Shown here: positions 25,846-34,990 of the stretch, piece by piece | Numbering within the stretch: the stretch's first letter is position 1 | Layout: each line of letters opens with the position of its first letter | Assembly (NCBI RefSeq): GCF_018531465.1 | Contig: NZ_JAHDTF010000018.1 | Span: 1-64,000, forward strand | Source: Sphaerisporangium fuscum | Lineage (GTDB): Bacteria > Actinomycetota > Actinomycetes > Streptosporangiales > Streptosporangiaceae | Direction: 5' to 3' | Length of the DNA: 64,000 bases | Position numbers and translations under genes: made by a program | The notes under the pieces: generated by a model | Told to the model about the DNA's origin: nothing | The model's input: the letters and a program-made list of their open reading frames with translations, nothing else | Database searches by the model: none

Positions 25846-27662
25846 GCCGGGGGGAGGCTCCGCTGCGGATCGCCAACTGCAGCGGGTTCTACGGCGACCG
25901 GCTGTCGGCGGCCCGGGAGATGGTCGACGGCGGGCCGATCGACGTGCTCACCGGCGACTGGCTGGCCGAACTGACCATGCTCATCCTCGCCGGGAACCGC
26001 CTGAAGGGCCGCCCCGGGTACGCGCGGACGTTCCTCACCCAGATGGAGCAGGTCCTCGGCACCTGTCTCGACCGCGGCGTCAGGATCGTGTCGAACGCCG
26101 GCGGGCTCGACCCGGCCGGGTGCGCGCGGGCGGTGGCGGAGCTGGCGGGCCGCCTCGGCCTCGACGCCCGCGTGGCCCACGTGACCGGCGACGACCTGAC
26201 CGGACGCGACCTCGGTGACGCCGTCGACCTCGACACCGGCGAGAGGCTCGCCGCGTCCCCGCTGACGGCCAACGCCTACCTCGGCGGCCGGCCCATCGCC
26301 GTCGCGCTGGAGCACGGCGCGGACGTCGTGGTGACCGGCAGGGTCACCGACGCCGCGCTGGTCACCGGGCCCGGCATGTGGCGGCACGGCTGGGGGCCCG
26401 GCGATCTCGACGCCCTGGCGGGGTCGGTCGTGGCCGGGCACGTCATCGAGTGCGGCTGCCAGGCGACCGGCGGGAACTACGCGTTCTTCGGCGAGGTCCC
26501 CGACCTGGCGCACTGCGGGTTCCCGATCGCCGAGCTGCACGCGGACGGCTCCAGCGTGATCACCAAGCATCCGGGGACGGGCGGGCGGGTCTCGGTCGGG
26601 ACGGTGACGGCGCAGCTGCTGTACGAGATCGGCTCGCCCCGCTACCTCGGGCCGGACGTCACCGCCCGCTTCGACACGGTCCGGCTGGAGCAGGAGGGCG
26701 AGGACCGGGTGCGGATCTCCGGGGTGAGGGGCGAGGCTCCGCCGGACACGCTGAAGGTGGCGCTGAACCACCTGGGCGGCCACCGCAACACGATGACGCT
26801 CGTGCTCACCGGGCTCGACGTCGAGGCCAAGGCCCGCCTCGCCGAGGAGGCCGTCTTCGCCCGCGTCCCCAGGGACACCTTCGACCAGGTGCACGTCGAG
26901 CTCGTCCCGCTGGGACCGCGGGCCGCGCCGGCGGTGGGATCGCCGGGTGGCGTGGCGCTGTTGCGGATCACGGTGATGGACGCCGACCCGCGAAAGGCGG
27001 GGCGGGTGTTCTCCTCGGCGGTGGTGGAGACCGGGCTGGCGAGCTACCCCGGCTTCTACGGCCTCACTCCGCCGGGCGACGCCTCCCCGTACGGGGTGTA
27101 CTGGCCCACCACGGTTCCCGCCTCCTCCGTGCAGGCCGAGGTGTGGCTGGGCGACGACCTGGTCTGGCGGCAGCCCCGCACACCGGCGGGCCTCCCGCCG
27201 GACACCGCCCTGGACGGCGGCCCCGGACCGGACGGCGACCTCGGACCGGACGCCGTACCGGGCTCCGGCGACGGGGACGGCCCGGTGTCCGGCGGGGCCG
27301 TGGAGGACGTGGTGCGGGCCCCGCTGGGGACGGTCGCCGGCGCCCGGTCCGGTGACAAGGGGGGCGACGCGAACCTCGGCGTCTGGGTGCGCACGCCCGA
27401 GGAGTACGCCTGGCTGGAGCGGTTTCTCACCGTGGAGCGGCTGCGGGAGCTGCTCCCCGCCACCGCGCCGCTGCGGATCGAGCGCCACCGCCTGCCCAAC
27501 CTCCTCGCGCTGAACTTCGTGGTGCACGGCCTGCTCGGCCGGGGCGTGGCCGCCAGCCCGCGCCTGGACGCCCAGGCCAAGGCCCTCGGCGAGGAACTGC
27601 GCGCCTGCGCGGCCCCGATCCCCCGCTCCCTGCTGCCGTCGGTGTACGTGTCCGGGGCTTGA
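25842..27662 (+). CDS. AtuA family protein (acyclic terpene utilisation, DUF1446)
   Basis: A 606-residue cytoplasmic protein. The N-terminal about 440 residues are the AtuA/DUF1446 domain: RIANCSGFYGDRLSAAREMV, VRIVSNAGGLDPAGCARAV, GADVVVTGRVTDAALVTGPG and CQATGGNYAFFGEV. A Gly/Asp/Pro-rich linker (about 455-485) leads to a C-terminal AtuA-associated domain with GARSGDKGGDANLGVWVRT. In Pseudomonas, AtuA is needed for citronellol/geraniol use, with an unknown reaction. GTG 25842 overlaps the hydratase stop. It is the last gene of the carboxylase operon. Confidence 0.9.
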   Translation: MSRGEAPLRIANCSGFYGDRLSAAREMVDGGPIDVLTGDWLAELTMLILAGNRLKGRPGYARTFLTQMEQVLGTCLDRGVRIVSNAGGLDPAGCARAVAELAGRLGLDARVAHVTGDDLTGRDLGDAVDLDTGERLAASPLTANAYLGGRPIAVALEHGADVVVTGRVTDAALVTGPGMWRHGWGPGDLDALAGSVVAGHVIECGCQATGGNYAFFGEVPDLAHCGFPIAELHADGSSVITKHPGTGGRVSVGTVTAQLLYEIGSPRYLGPDVTARFDTVRLEQEGEDRVRISGVRGEAPPDTLKVALNHLGGHRNTMTLVLTGLDVEAKARLAEEAVFARVPRDTFDQVHVELVPLGPRAAPAVGSPGGVALLRITVMDADPRKAGRVFSSAVVETGLASYPGFYGLTPPGDASPYGVYWPTTVPASSVQAEVWLGDDLVWRQPRTPAGLPPDTALDGGPGPDGDLGPDAVPGSGDGDGPVSGGAVEDVVRAPLGTVAGARSGDKGGDANLGVWVRTPEEYAWLERFLTVERLRELLPATAPLRIERHRLPNLLALNFVVHGLLGRGVAASPRLDAQAKALGEELRACAAPIPRSLLPSVYVSGA

Positions 27663-27694
27663 CCTGAGCCTGGCTCATTTTTGATCAAGCGGCT

Positions 27695-27712
27695 ACAATT
27701 GCGCGCAATTGT
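27695..27712 (+). promoter_or_regulatory. Perfect 18-base palindrome ACAATTGCGCGCAATTGT
   Basis: A symmetric site 31 bases upstream of the ATG of the small gene at 27744, in a locally AT-rich patch. It is a likely operator for the small-protein / XRE gene group; half-site ACAATTGC recurs at 28948-28955 before the third gene. A short hairpin with a T run (27665-27681) just upstream may terminate the AtuA operon. Confidence 0.6.
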
Positions 27713-27743
27713 GCCGATCACGGCGCATCGGGGAAGGAAACTC

Positions 27744-28022
27744 ATGCGTCTGCGGTTTCTCGGCTCCACTTCGGAGGCCGGTGCCTGCCCTTCGCTGTAC
27801 GAGACCGACCGGGGAACGGTCGTCGTCCAGGGCCTCACCCTGACCGATCCCGAGGCCCGGGCGGACCTGCGCGACATCCTGGACGGCGAGTCCGCCGTCG
27901 AGGTGCCCCGGGAACTGCTCGTCGAGGTCGCCCGCGCCGTCCTCGGCGAGCCCGGCCCCGCCGCGCAGGACGCCCCGGCGCCGCGGCCCACCCCCGGCGG
28001 ACGAGTCAATGATCACGAATAG
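27744..28022 (+). CDS. Small conserved protein upstream of XRE regulator
   Basis: A 92-residue acidic protein beginning MRLRFLGSTSEAGACPSLYE and continuing ETDRGTVVVQGLTLTDPEA, then a helix LRDILDG and EVPRELLVEVARAVLG. I recognise this only as the kind of small protein found beside DUF5753-type XRE regulators in actinomycetes; it may be the partner in an Scr1/Scr2-like pair. ATG 27744 follows GGGAAGGAA. No membrane or catalytic features. Confidence 0.75.
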   Translation: MRLRFLGSTSEAGACPSLYETDRGTVVVQGLTLTDPEARADLRDILDGESAVEVPRELLVEVARAVLGEPGPAAQDAPAPRPTPGGRVNDHE

Positions 28023-28093
28023 CCCGATCTCTATGGCGCCGGGCCCCGGACCGGTCTAACCTCGACCGAGTCCGGAGCCGACTGGAGGTGGGC

Positions 28094-28942
28094 GTGAGCT
28101 TTCAGCAGGCGCGCATCGACCTGGGCGCCCAGCTCCGGCGGCTGCGCGAGGCGGCCCAGCTGTCCGGCAAGGACCTCGCCGCGCGCCTCAACTGGCAGGC
28201 CTCGAAGGTCTCGCGCATCGAGAACGCCCGGCAGAGCGCCACCGAGGACGACGTCGTGGTCTGGGGCCAGGCGGTGCAGGCTCCCGCCGAGGTGATCGAC
28301 GACCTGATCGCCCAGGCGGTCACGCTGCTCGAACGGCAGGACTCCTGGCGGCAGCGGCACAAGAGCGGCCTGGCCGCCCTGCAGGAGGACGTCCGCGACC
28401 TCGAGGCGCGCACCAGGCTGTTCCGGGTGTTCGAACCCGGGGTGGTGATCGGGCTGCTGCAGACGGCCGAGTACGCGCGCCACATCTTCTCCAAGGTCCG
28501 CCGCCTCTACGGCGCCACCGACGACATCGACGTGGCGATCGCCGTCCGCATGCGACGGCAGGAGATCCTCTACGACCCCTCCCGGCGGTTCCGCTTCCTG
28601 ATGCCGGAGGCGGCGCTGCGGTACCGGCTGGCCCCCGACGACGTGATGCGCGGGCAGCTCGACCGCCTGCTCGCGGTCACCACCCTGCCGAACGTCGAGT
28701 TCGGCGTGATCCCCTTCTCGGCCGAGCTGCCGTCCGCCCTGCTGAACGGCTTCTGGATCTACAACGAGGCCATGGTGGGCGTGCCCACGCGCACCAAGGA
28801 CCTCGTGCTGCGCGACCCCGAGGACGTCGCGTTCTACGCCGGCGCCTTCGAGGAGCTGTACCAGGCGGCGGCGTTCCACGAGGAGGCGCGTGAGGTCATC
28901 GTCCGCGTGCTCGTCGAGTTCGCCCGGCAATCCCCTCAGTGA
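28094..28942 (+). CDS. XRE-family regulator with DUF5753 domain (Scr1-like)
   Basis: A 282-residue regulator. Residues 5-60 form the helix-turn-helix (GAQLRRLREAAQLSGKDLAA, then WQASKVSRIENA). The remaining about 180 residues are the DUF5753 domain with FEPGVVIGLLQTAEYARHIF, AVRMRRQEILYD and FRFLMPEAALRYR. These proteins were linked to antitoxin-like regulation (Scr1 of Streptomyces). GTG 28094 has GGAGG (28084-28088) five bases upstream; GTG 28088 overlaps it. Small genes flank it on both sides. Confidence 0.92.
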   Translation: MSFQQARIDLGAQLRRLREAAQLSGKDLAARLNWQASKVSRIENARQSATEDDVVVWGQAVQAPAEVIDDLIAQAVTLLERQDSWRQRHKSGLAALQEDVRDLEARTRLFRVFEPGVVIGLLQTAEYARHIFSKVRRLYGATDDIDVAIAVRMRRQEILYDPSRRFRFLMPEAALRYRLAPDDVMRGQLDRLLAVTTLPNVEFGVIPFSAELPSALLNGFWIYNEAMVGVPTRTKDLVLRDPEDVAFYAGAFEELYQAAAFHEEAREVIVRVLVEFARQSPQ

Positions 28943-28947
28943 TCGGG

Positions 28948-28972
28948 ACAATTGCTTGCCGGTAACGGCAAG
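28948..28972 (+). promoter_or_regulatory. Half-site and inverted repeat before the third gene of the XRE group
   Basis: ACAATTGC (28948-28955) repeats one arm of the palindrome at 27695. It runs into CTTGCCG-GTAA-CGGCAAG (28955-28972), perfect 7-base arms. This may be an operator or a short attenuating hairpin 44 bases before the small gene at 29017. Confidence 0.4.
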
Positions 28973-29016
28973 ATCATGCAATCCTGGCGTCTCCGGCCGA
29001 TGTGGAGGGGGCACCC

Positions 29017-29274
29017 ATGCTGGACACCATGTCCTGTCTTGAGCAGTTCGCCCTGGCGACCCGCAGGCACATCGACCTGTCGGTGCGGGTGCTCGGCGGC
29101 ACGCCCGCCACCGTGAAGGTGCGCAACCGCTTCAGCGAGACCCTGATGGAAGTGGTCACCCTCACCCCGCAGGGCGCCTTCCTCACCTCGTGGGGCTACC
29201 GCCTGGGCACCGTGGACAACGTCGAGGACGCCGCCGGGCGCCTGGCGTACCTCCTGGCCGCGATGCCCGGCTGA
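29017..29274 (+). CDS. Small hypothetical protein downstream of XRE regulator
   Basis: An 85-residue protein beginning MLDTMSCLEQFALATRRHID, then a beta-rich stretch VRVLGGTPATVKVRNRFSET and LTPQGAFLTSWGYRLG, and a C-terminal helix. No family recognised. ATG 29017 is chosen for the GGAGGGGG ribosome binding site. It lies in the position where DUF397-type partners usually sit next to DUF5753 regulators, but it does not look like DUF397. Confidence 0.65.
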   Translation: MLDTMSCLEQFALATRRHIDLSVRVLGGTPATVKVRNRFSETLMEVVTLTPQGAFLTSWGYRLGTVDNVEDAAGRLAYLLAAMPG

Positions 29275-29289
29275 ACGCGTCCTCCGAGG

Positions 29290-30294
29290 TCACAGGAGCA
29301 CGACGCAGCCGCGCGCCCGCAACCGGTCCAGAGCCTCCGCGTGGCCGTAGAGTTTGTTCCAGCGCAGGTCGAGCTTCTCCAGGCGCGGCAGGTCGGCCAG
29401 GTCGCCGGGGATCTCACGCAGCCGGTTGTTCCTCAGGTCCAGGTGGGTCAGGTTGACCAGCCCGCGCAGCGAGCCGGGCAGGGACGTCAGGAGGTTGTCC
29501 CGAACGTCGAGGACGCGCAGCTCGCGCAGGTCGCCGACGGACTCGGGGAGCGCCGTCAGCCGGTTGCCGCGCAGGTGGAGCTCGCGCAGCGACGCCAGCC
29601 GCCCGAGCGTCGCCGGCAGCGCGGTGAGCTGGTTGTTGTACAGGCGCAGCTCGGTGAGGGCCGCCAGGCCGCCGAGGCTGTCGGGCAGCTCGGACAGCCG
29701 GTTGTCGGTGAGGTTGAGGTAGGCCAGCCGGTCGAGGCGCCCGAGGGACGACGGCACGGCGGTGAGGCCGTTGTCGCTCAGGTAGAGATAGTCGGTGAGG
29801 TTCGGCAGGTCACCGATCGCGCTCGGCACCTCTTTGAGCGAGTTGTGCCCGAGATCCAGCATCCGCAGCTCGCGCAGCCGTCCGATCTCCTCGGAGATCT
29901 CGGTGATGGCGTTCTCGGCGAGGTTCAGCGAGCGCAGGCCGGTGAGGCGCCACAGCGCGTCCGGCACCTGGGTCAGGCGGTTGCCGCCGGCCGCGAGGTG
30001 CCGCAGCCGCGACAGGCGGTCCAGGTCGGCGGGCAGCTCGTCGATCCGGTTGCCGTACAGGAAGAGGGTCTCCAGCGCCGTCAGCCGCAGCAGGACGGCC
30101 GGGAACCGCTCCAGCTCGTTCCCGTCGAGGTGCAGCGCGCGCAGCGACGCCAGCCGCCCGATCTCCTCGGGCAGCTCACGCAACCGGTTGGCGTCCAGCA
30201 GCAGCTCGGCGACCGGCCCGTCGGCGCGCCACACCGACTCCGGCAGGGCGGTGAGCCCCTGCCACGCGAGATCCAACGGTCGATTCACCTTCAT
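29290..30294 (-). CDS. Leucine-rich repeat protein
   Basis: A 334-residue protein made almost entirely of about 13 leucine-rich repeats of 23 residues, with the pattern LxxLxLxxNxLxxLPxxLGxL (for example ELHLRGNRLTALPESVGDL). This is the plant-intracellular/ROCO-like bacterial subtype. There is no signal peptide, membrane anchor or fused kinase or GTPase, so it is probably a cytoplasmic protein-binding scaffold. ATG 30294 follows AGGGGTGGC. A short non-repeat C-terminus ends RARGCVVLL. Confidence 0.88.
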   Translation of the reverse strand: MKVNRPLDLAWQGLTALPESVWRADGPVAELLLDANRLRELPEEIGRLASLRALHLDGNELERFPAVLLRLTALETLFLYGNRIDELPADLDRLSRLRHLAAGGNRLTQVPDALWRLTGLRSLNLAENAITEISEEIGRLRELRMLDLGHNSLKEVPSAIGDLPNLTDYLYLSDNGLTAVPSSLGRLDRLAYLNLTDNRLSELPDSLGGLAALTELRLYNNQLTALPATLGRLASLRELHLRGNRLTALPESVGDLRELRVLDVRDNLLTSLPGSLRGLVNLTHLDLRNNRLREIPGDLADLPRLEKLDLRWNKLYGHAEALDRLRARGCVVLL

Positions 30295-30415
30295 GCCACC
30301 CCTGTCCAGACGTGTCGGCCCCGCTCCGGTTCCTCCGGGACCGGCGGCAACTATAGAGCGGCGAGCAGGAAGCGGGGCGGGCAACGGCGATCTTCGTCCG
30401 CCCGCCGTCCACGCC

Positions 30416-31057
30416 TCACTGGTCGTCGGGGAAGGCGGAGGGGTCGATGCCGACCTCGCGGGCGGCGGCGATGCGGGCGTGCTCCAGCAGGCGCCTGCGC
30501 GACAGCAGGGAGGGGTGCAGCGTGTAGCGGATCACCAGGCCGTCGAGCACGCCGTCGAGGCGCTCGGCCGCACCGTAGGGGTCGTCGCAGACGAACTCGC
30601 CGGCGTCGACACCGGACCGGATCAACTGCTCGATCGAGGCGATCCAGGCGGCGTCGAGCTCGAGCAGGAGCTCCTGGACGACCTTCTCGCGCAGCCCCGT
30701 CGCGTAGGCGTCGATCCACAGGATCCAGCTCTGGTCGCCGCGCGACTCGGGGATGTAGAACCGCAGGACCCGGTCGAGGCGCTCGACGACCGACCCCGGG
30801 CCTTCGACGAGCTCTTTGAGCCCCGCCGCCTCGCTGCCGATGGTCGCCCGGAGCATCTCGGTGATCAGCTCGTCCTTGGTGGCGAAGTGGTAGTGGATCA
30901 GCCCGCCGCTGACGTTGGTCGCCTTGGCGATGTCGGCCACCCGGGTGCTGGAGATGCCGCGTTCGAGCACCACCTTCCGGGCGGCGTCGAGCAACTCGGC
31001 CCGGCGTTGATCCGCCTGGTCCGCCCGGCTACCGCGTGTCCCCTCCGCACTGCGCAC
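30416..31057 (-). CDS. TetR family regulator
   Basis: A 213-residue repressor. The N-terminal helix-turn-helix is RRAELLDAARKVVLERGIS, TRVADIAKATNVSGGLIHYH and FATKDELITEML. The ligand domain resembles the BetI-like TetR_C6 type (ILWIDAYATGLR). GTG 31057 is the start. It is transcribed toward the LRR gene, 121 bases away, with no obvious partner, so the target is unknown. The 150 bases upstream hold no recognisable operator. Confidence 0.87.
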   Translation of the reverse strand: MRSAEGTRGSRADQADQRRAELLDAARKVVLERGISSTRVADIAKATNVSGGLIHYHFATKDELITEMLRATIGSEAAGLKELVEGPGSVVERLDRVLRFYIPESRGDQSWILWIDAYATGLREKVVQELLLELDAAWIASIEQLIRSGVDAGEFVCDDPYGAAERLDGVLDGLVIRYTLHPSLLSRRRLLEHARIAAAREVGIDPSAFPDDQ

Positions 31058-31207
31058 GTCCGGATCCTACCGGAGCTACCGAGATCAGCCGCTGCACCCC
31101 GGCGCCTCACTCCGCTTACCACCAGGGAGGCGGTCCGTCAGGGGCGCCGGCCCGGAGCGCGACTCCTCGGCGGCTCCGCGTGCCGGCGCACCCTGATTCG
31201 GTGGTTC

Positions 31208-32698
31208 TCAGCGGTGGGTGTGATCCCGGCATGAGCGACGCTGACCGGGCGCGTACGCGAGGATCTGTCCGGCTTGCCGGGCCGGCAGGGCTTGGTCCGC
31301 GCTCGGGCAACGCGGGGTCTCGAAGACGACGCCGTCCAGGAGGTTGCCGGTCGCCGGGTTACCGCCGGCGGTCGACACCGACCCGAAGGAGAACCGGGTG
31401 ACGGTCTGTCCCGGCGGGACGACGTAGGTTCCGGTGTAGCGGCGCCAGGCGGTGTTGCCGTCGGTGATGTCGGGCGAGGAGGCTCCGGTGGGGGTCTGGG
31501 CCACGGTGGCGCCGGGGGCGCCGATGAGGACGTGCATCGTGTCGGTGCCCGCGACGCCCCGGTGATACAGCGACCAGGTCATGACGGTTCCGGGGATGGT
31601 GGGCAGGTCCTGGTACAGGGTGGAGAACATGTTGGCGTTGAGTTCCGCGAACTGCTGCCCATCGGCTGCCGGGACGCCCTGGTAGCCGGTGCGCCAGAAC
31701 TCGAGCAGGTTGTCGGTGGCGGTGGTGTGCCAGCCGATGCCCGGGTTGGTCGAGGCGTCGGGGAGCATCTGGAACCCGGTCACCGTCGGCGCCTCGAAGC
31801 TGCCGTTGACCAGGCTGATGGGTGTGTCGGTGCACGGGACGGTGACGGTGACCTTGGCGGTGGAGGTTCCGCAGGCGGTGGTGATGGTGTAGGTGAAGGT
31901 GTCGGTGCCGGCGAAGCCGGGGGCGGGCGTGTAGACCACCGTGTTGCCGGAGACGGTCGCGGTGCCGCGAGCAGGGGCGGTGACGTTGCTGATCACCGGT
32001 GCGGTGGCGGTGTCGTTGGCCAGGACGGGGACGCTGACGGGTCTGCCCTGGGTGATGGCGCTGTCGTCGGCGGCCTGGGTCGGCGAGATCGACTGGCCGC
32101 TGACGATCTGGATCGGCGGGGCGGGTGTGTTGTTGCCGAGCCGGCCGGGGAAGGCGACGACGCTGCTGATGCCGGTCGGCCGGATGGTCATGCCGCGTCC
32201 GGTGGTGCCCTGGCGGACCTGGAAGGTGATGACCTTGGCGGGCGGGTCGGTCTTGGTGCCCGGTGAGGTGATCGACAGGGTGGTGCCGTTGACGGTGCCG
32301 GTCCCGGACTGGCCGACGATGTCGGCGCTCGCCATCAGGGACGACAGGTCCCAGGTGGTGGTGTAGGTGCGTACCAGCAGCGGCCACTGGGCCGTGCGGT
32401 GGGTCAGGATGAGGGTGAAGGTGCCGCCCGGCGCGATCTGCCCGCCCCACAGGGACGGTGAGGTGTCGACCGAGACCGACCCGCTGCCCAGCCGCATGCC
32501 GAAGGCGTTCTTCCAGTAATACTCGACGGGGTAGGTCGCCTGCCCCTGCCGGACGCAGGGGGCGGCGGCCTGTCGTGTCGTGGTGCCGACGTGCGCATCG
32601 GTGCCGGCCACCGCCGGGGTACCCGATACGGCAAGCAGCGCGGTCAGGGCGCAGGTCAGCGTGGTGAGCGCGGACCTGGTCCGTTGTGACATCACCAT
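31208..32698 (-). CDS. Secreted multi-domain adhesin-like protein
   Basis: A 496-residue exported protein. Residues 1-31 are a signal peptide ([18 protein letters not shown]). Residues 45-190 form a Thr-rich beta domain of unknown family. About 200-290 is an Ig-like domain of the Big_9/cadherin-like sort ([43 protein letters not shown]). About 297-465 begins [14 protein letters not shown], a jelly-roll-like domain seen in secreted carbohydrate-binding or PEP-type proteins. There is no LPxTG or membrane anchor. ATG 32698 follows GGGAG. The function is probably surface binding; no enzyme motif is seen. Confidence 0.75.
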   Translation of the reverse strand: MVMSQRTRSALTTLTCALTALLAVSGTPAVAGTDAHVGTTTRQAAAPCVRQGQATYPVEYYWKNAFGMRLGSGSVSVDTSPSLWGGQIAPGGTFTLILTHRTAQWPLLVRTYTTTWDLSSLMASADIVGQSGTGTVNGTTLSITSPGTKTDPPAKVITFQVRQGTTGRGMTIRPTGISSVVAFPGRLGNNTPAPPIQIVSGQSISPTQAADDSAITQGRPVSVPVLANDTATAPVISNVTAPARGTATVSGNTVVYTPAPGFAGTDTFTYTITTACGTSTAKVTVTVPCTDTPISLVNGSFEAPTVTGFQMLPDASTNPGIGWHTTATDNLLEFWRTGYQGVPAADGQQFAELNANMFSTLYQDLPTIPGTVMTWSLYHRGVAGTDTMHVLIGAPGATVAQTPTGASSPDITDGNTAWRRYTGTYVVPPGQTVTRFSFGSVSTAGGNPATGNLLDGVVFETPRCPSADQALPARQAGQILAYAPGQRRSCRDHTHR

Positions 32699-32998
32699 GG
32701 AACTCCCGATCTGTCATGGAAACAAGTTCAAGATCAAATCCAGAGTGATGTTACCGAGCGTGATCGACAAGTCGCCGTCAGCGCCGAACGGAGATTCCGT
32801 GTCGTACCCGGCACGGTGTTCGCCCTGCCGCGGTACGGGGATGCGTTCCGGGGCCGCGGCCGTGAACGAAGACGCCGCCAGGAGCCCGCGTTCACCGCCG
32901 TACGACGGCGCCGGATCCGCCGTACCCCTTCCCACCGCTTCGGCGCCGTGAAGGACACCGGCGAGCGGCGGGAGAGGGCAGGCGGGAGGCGCCTTGTT
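32699..32998. other. 300-base gene-free region
   Basis: The first 70 bases are AT-rich for this genome and must hold the promoter of the minus-strand secreted protein, though I cannot fix -35/-10 boxes. The rest is GC-rich; CGCCGT-ACG-ACGGCG is a small hairpin near 32898. No gene is seen. It also lies downstream of the GT39 gene. Confidence 0.5.
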
Positions 32999-34990
32999 CT
33001 AGCCGAGCTTGTACAGCGACCGGCCTGTGGAGGTGGTGTCCGTGGCGCCGTACTCCGAGGGCTTGACGAGAGTGCCGTGGGCCTGGACCCAGGCGGTCAC
33101 CTCGTCGTCGCCCCCCATCGGCCCTCGCCCGCCTACCAGGACGTACTTCAGCTGCCCGCTCGCCACGTACTGCTGGAGCCCGGTCACCGTCATCGCCGGG
33201 TCGCTGCCGGTGAAGCCGCCCATCGCGGCGACCGGCTCGCCCCCGGTCGCCAGGATGATCGAGGAGGCGCTCTGGGCGCTGCCGACGGCGACGAGCCATC
33301 TGGCGCCGCCCCGGTTCTTCTCCAGGTAGGAGATCAGCCCGGAGCTCACCTCCCGGTCCCCGAAGCCGCCTCCAGTGGGCCGCGTACCCGAGGGAGGCCG
33401 CGTGCCCGAGGGGGGCCGCATTCCGCCGGGGAAGCCCATCCCGCCGGGGCCTCCCCTGCCGGGGAAGCCGCTCCCCTGCGGTCCGGCCGTCGGGTTGGAG
33501 CCCTCGACGGGGGACGACAGCGGGGTGAGCGCGTACGCGGCCGGTCCGGTGAGGCCTCCCGCGAGGCCGAGGACCAGCGCCAGGGCGGCGAGCCGTGCCC
33601 GCCCCCTGCCGCCGAGCCGTACGGCGAGCAGCGCCACGGCGGCGAGGCCGCACAGGCCGGCGGCGGCGTAGCCGAGCACGGTCCACCCGCCGGAGGCGCG
33701 GCTCAGCACGACGTACGCCCAGGCCCCGGTCACGGCGACGCCGAGGGGCAGCGCCCAGGCCCACGCCCGGCGCTCCCTGTGGGCCCGCCACAGCAGCGCT
33801 CCGCCGAGACCGGTCAGCGCGGCCACGCCGGGGGCGAGGGCGGTGGTGTAGTACGGGTGGAAGCCCCCGGAGGAGAAGCTGAACACGGCGTAGTGCACGA
33901 ACGCCCAGCCACCCCACAGCAGCAGCCCGGCGCGCACACCGGGGCGCCGCCGGGCGAGCACCAGCCCGCCGGCCAGGGCGAGGGCCGCGAACGGGATCAG
34001 CCAGGAGATCTGCCCGGCCATGACCTCGTTGAACAGCCGGCCCGCGCCGGACTCGCCGCCGAAGTTCGCCCCGCCGGCCCGCGCGCCCGCGCCGGCGCTC
34101 CGCCCGAGGACGCGGCCGAGGCCGTTGTAGCCGATGACGAGGTCCCACACGGTGTCGTCGGTGCTGCCGCCGACGTAGGGCCTTCCGGAGGCGGGCCACA
34201 GGTCCACCACGACCATCCACCAGGCGCTGGACGCCGTGAGCACGACACCCGCCACCAGCAGGCGGCCCAGGCGCGCCAGGAGCCGTCCCGGCGCGGCGTA
34301 CAGGTACACCAGGGTGAACGCGGGCAGCACCAGGTAGGCCTGCAGCATCTTGGTGTTGAAGGCGAGGCCGACGAGGATGGCGCACACCACGAGGCGGCTC
34401 AGGCGCCCGCCGCGGATCGCCTCCAGGCAGGACCACGCGGCGGCCACCAGGAGCAGCACGAGGATCGTGTCGGGGTTGTTGTCCCGGTTGATGGCGACGG
34501 TGATCGGCGTCAGCGTCATGGCCAGCGCCGCGACCAGCCCGGCCGCGTGCCCCTCGGCGCCGCCGAGCGAGCGGCGCACGGCCGAGTGGACGAGGGCGAC
34601 GGCCGTGACGCCCGCCGCGGCCTGCGGCAGCAGCATGCTCCAGGTGCCGTACCCGAAGATCCGCGCCGACAGCCCCATCACCCACAGCGCGAACGGCGGC
34701 TTGTCGACGGTGATGAACGCCCCCGAGTCGACGGCGCCGAAGAAGAACGCCTTCCAGCTCCTGGTGCCGGAAAGGATCGCGGCGGCGTAGTAGTCGTTGG
34801 CGTTCCCGTTGGCGCCGAGCGCCCAGGTGTACAGCAGGGCCGCCAGGGCGAGCACGCCGAGCAGCGCCGGGCGCGCCCAGCGCGGGTCGTCCGGCCGGCC
34901 GAGCACGAGCCGGGCGAGCCGGCCGCGCCGCGCGGCGGAGGGACGCCGGTGCCCTCCGGCGTCCACCGGACGTTCGACGCCTACGGTCAT
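32999..34990 (-). CDS. GT39-family membrane glycosyltransferase
   Basis: A 663-residue integral membrane protein of the ArnT/PMT-like GT39 group, which transfers a sugar from a polyprenyl-phosphate donor on the outer face. The catalytic region reads DYYAAAILSGTRSWKAFFFG and DKPPFALW in the first loop, followed by about 11 membrane helices. A Gly/Pro-rich loop (GMRPPSGTRPPSGTRP) precedes a C-terminal extracellular domain of about 130 residues (ISYLEKNRGGARWLVAVGSA). The ATG overlaps the stop of the GT2-GtrA gene upstream (ATGA), which would supply the lipid-linked sugar. Confidence 0.9.
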   Translation of the reverse strand: MTVGVERPVDAGGHRRPSAARRGRLARLVLGRPDDPRWARPALLGVLALAALLYTWALGANGNANDYYAAAILSGTRSWKAFFFGAVDSGAFITVDKPPFALWVMGLSARIFGYGTWSMLLPQAAAGVTAVALVHSAVRRSLGGAEGHAAGLVAALAMTLTPITVAINRDNNPDTILVLLLVAAAWSCLEAIRGGRLSRLVVCAILVGLAFNTKMLQAYLVLPAFTLVYLYAAPGRLLARLGRLLVAGVVLTASSAWWMVVVDLWPASGRPYVGGSTDDTVWDLVIGYNGLGRVLGRSAGAGARAGGANFGGESGAGRLFNEVMAGQISWLIPFAALALAGGLVLARRRPGVRAGLLLWGGWAFVHYAVFSFSSGGFHPYYTTALAPGVAALTGLGGALLWRAHRERRAWAWALPLGVAVTGAWAYVVLSRASGGWTVLGYAAAGLCGLAAVALLAVRLGGRGRARLAALALVLGLAGGLTGPAAYALTPLSSPVEGSNPTAGPQGSGFPGRGGPGGMGFPGGMRPPSGTRPPSGTRPTGGGFGDREVSSGLISYLEKNRGGARWLVAVGSAQSASSIILATGGEPVAAMGGFTGSDPAMTVTGLQQYVASGQLKYVLVGGRGPMGGDDEVTAWVQAHGTLVKPSEYGATDTTSTGRSLYKLG

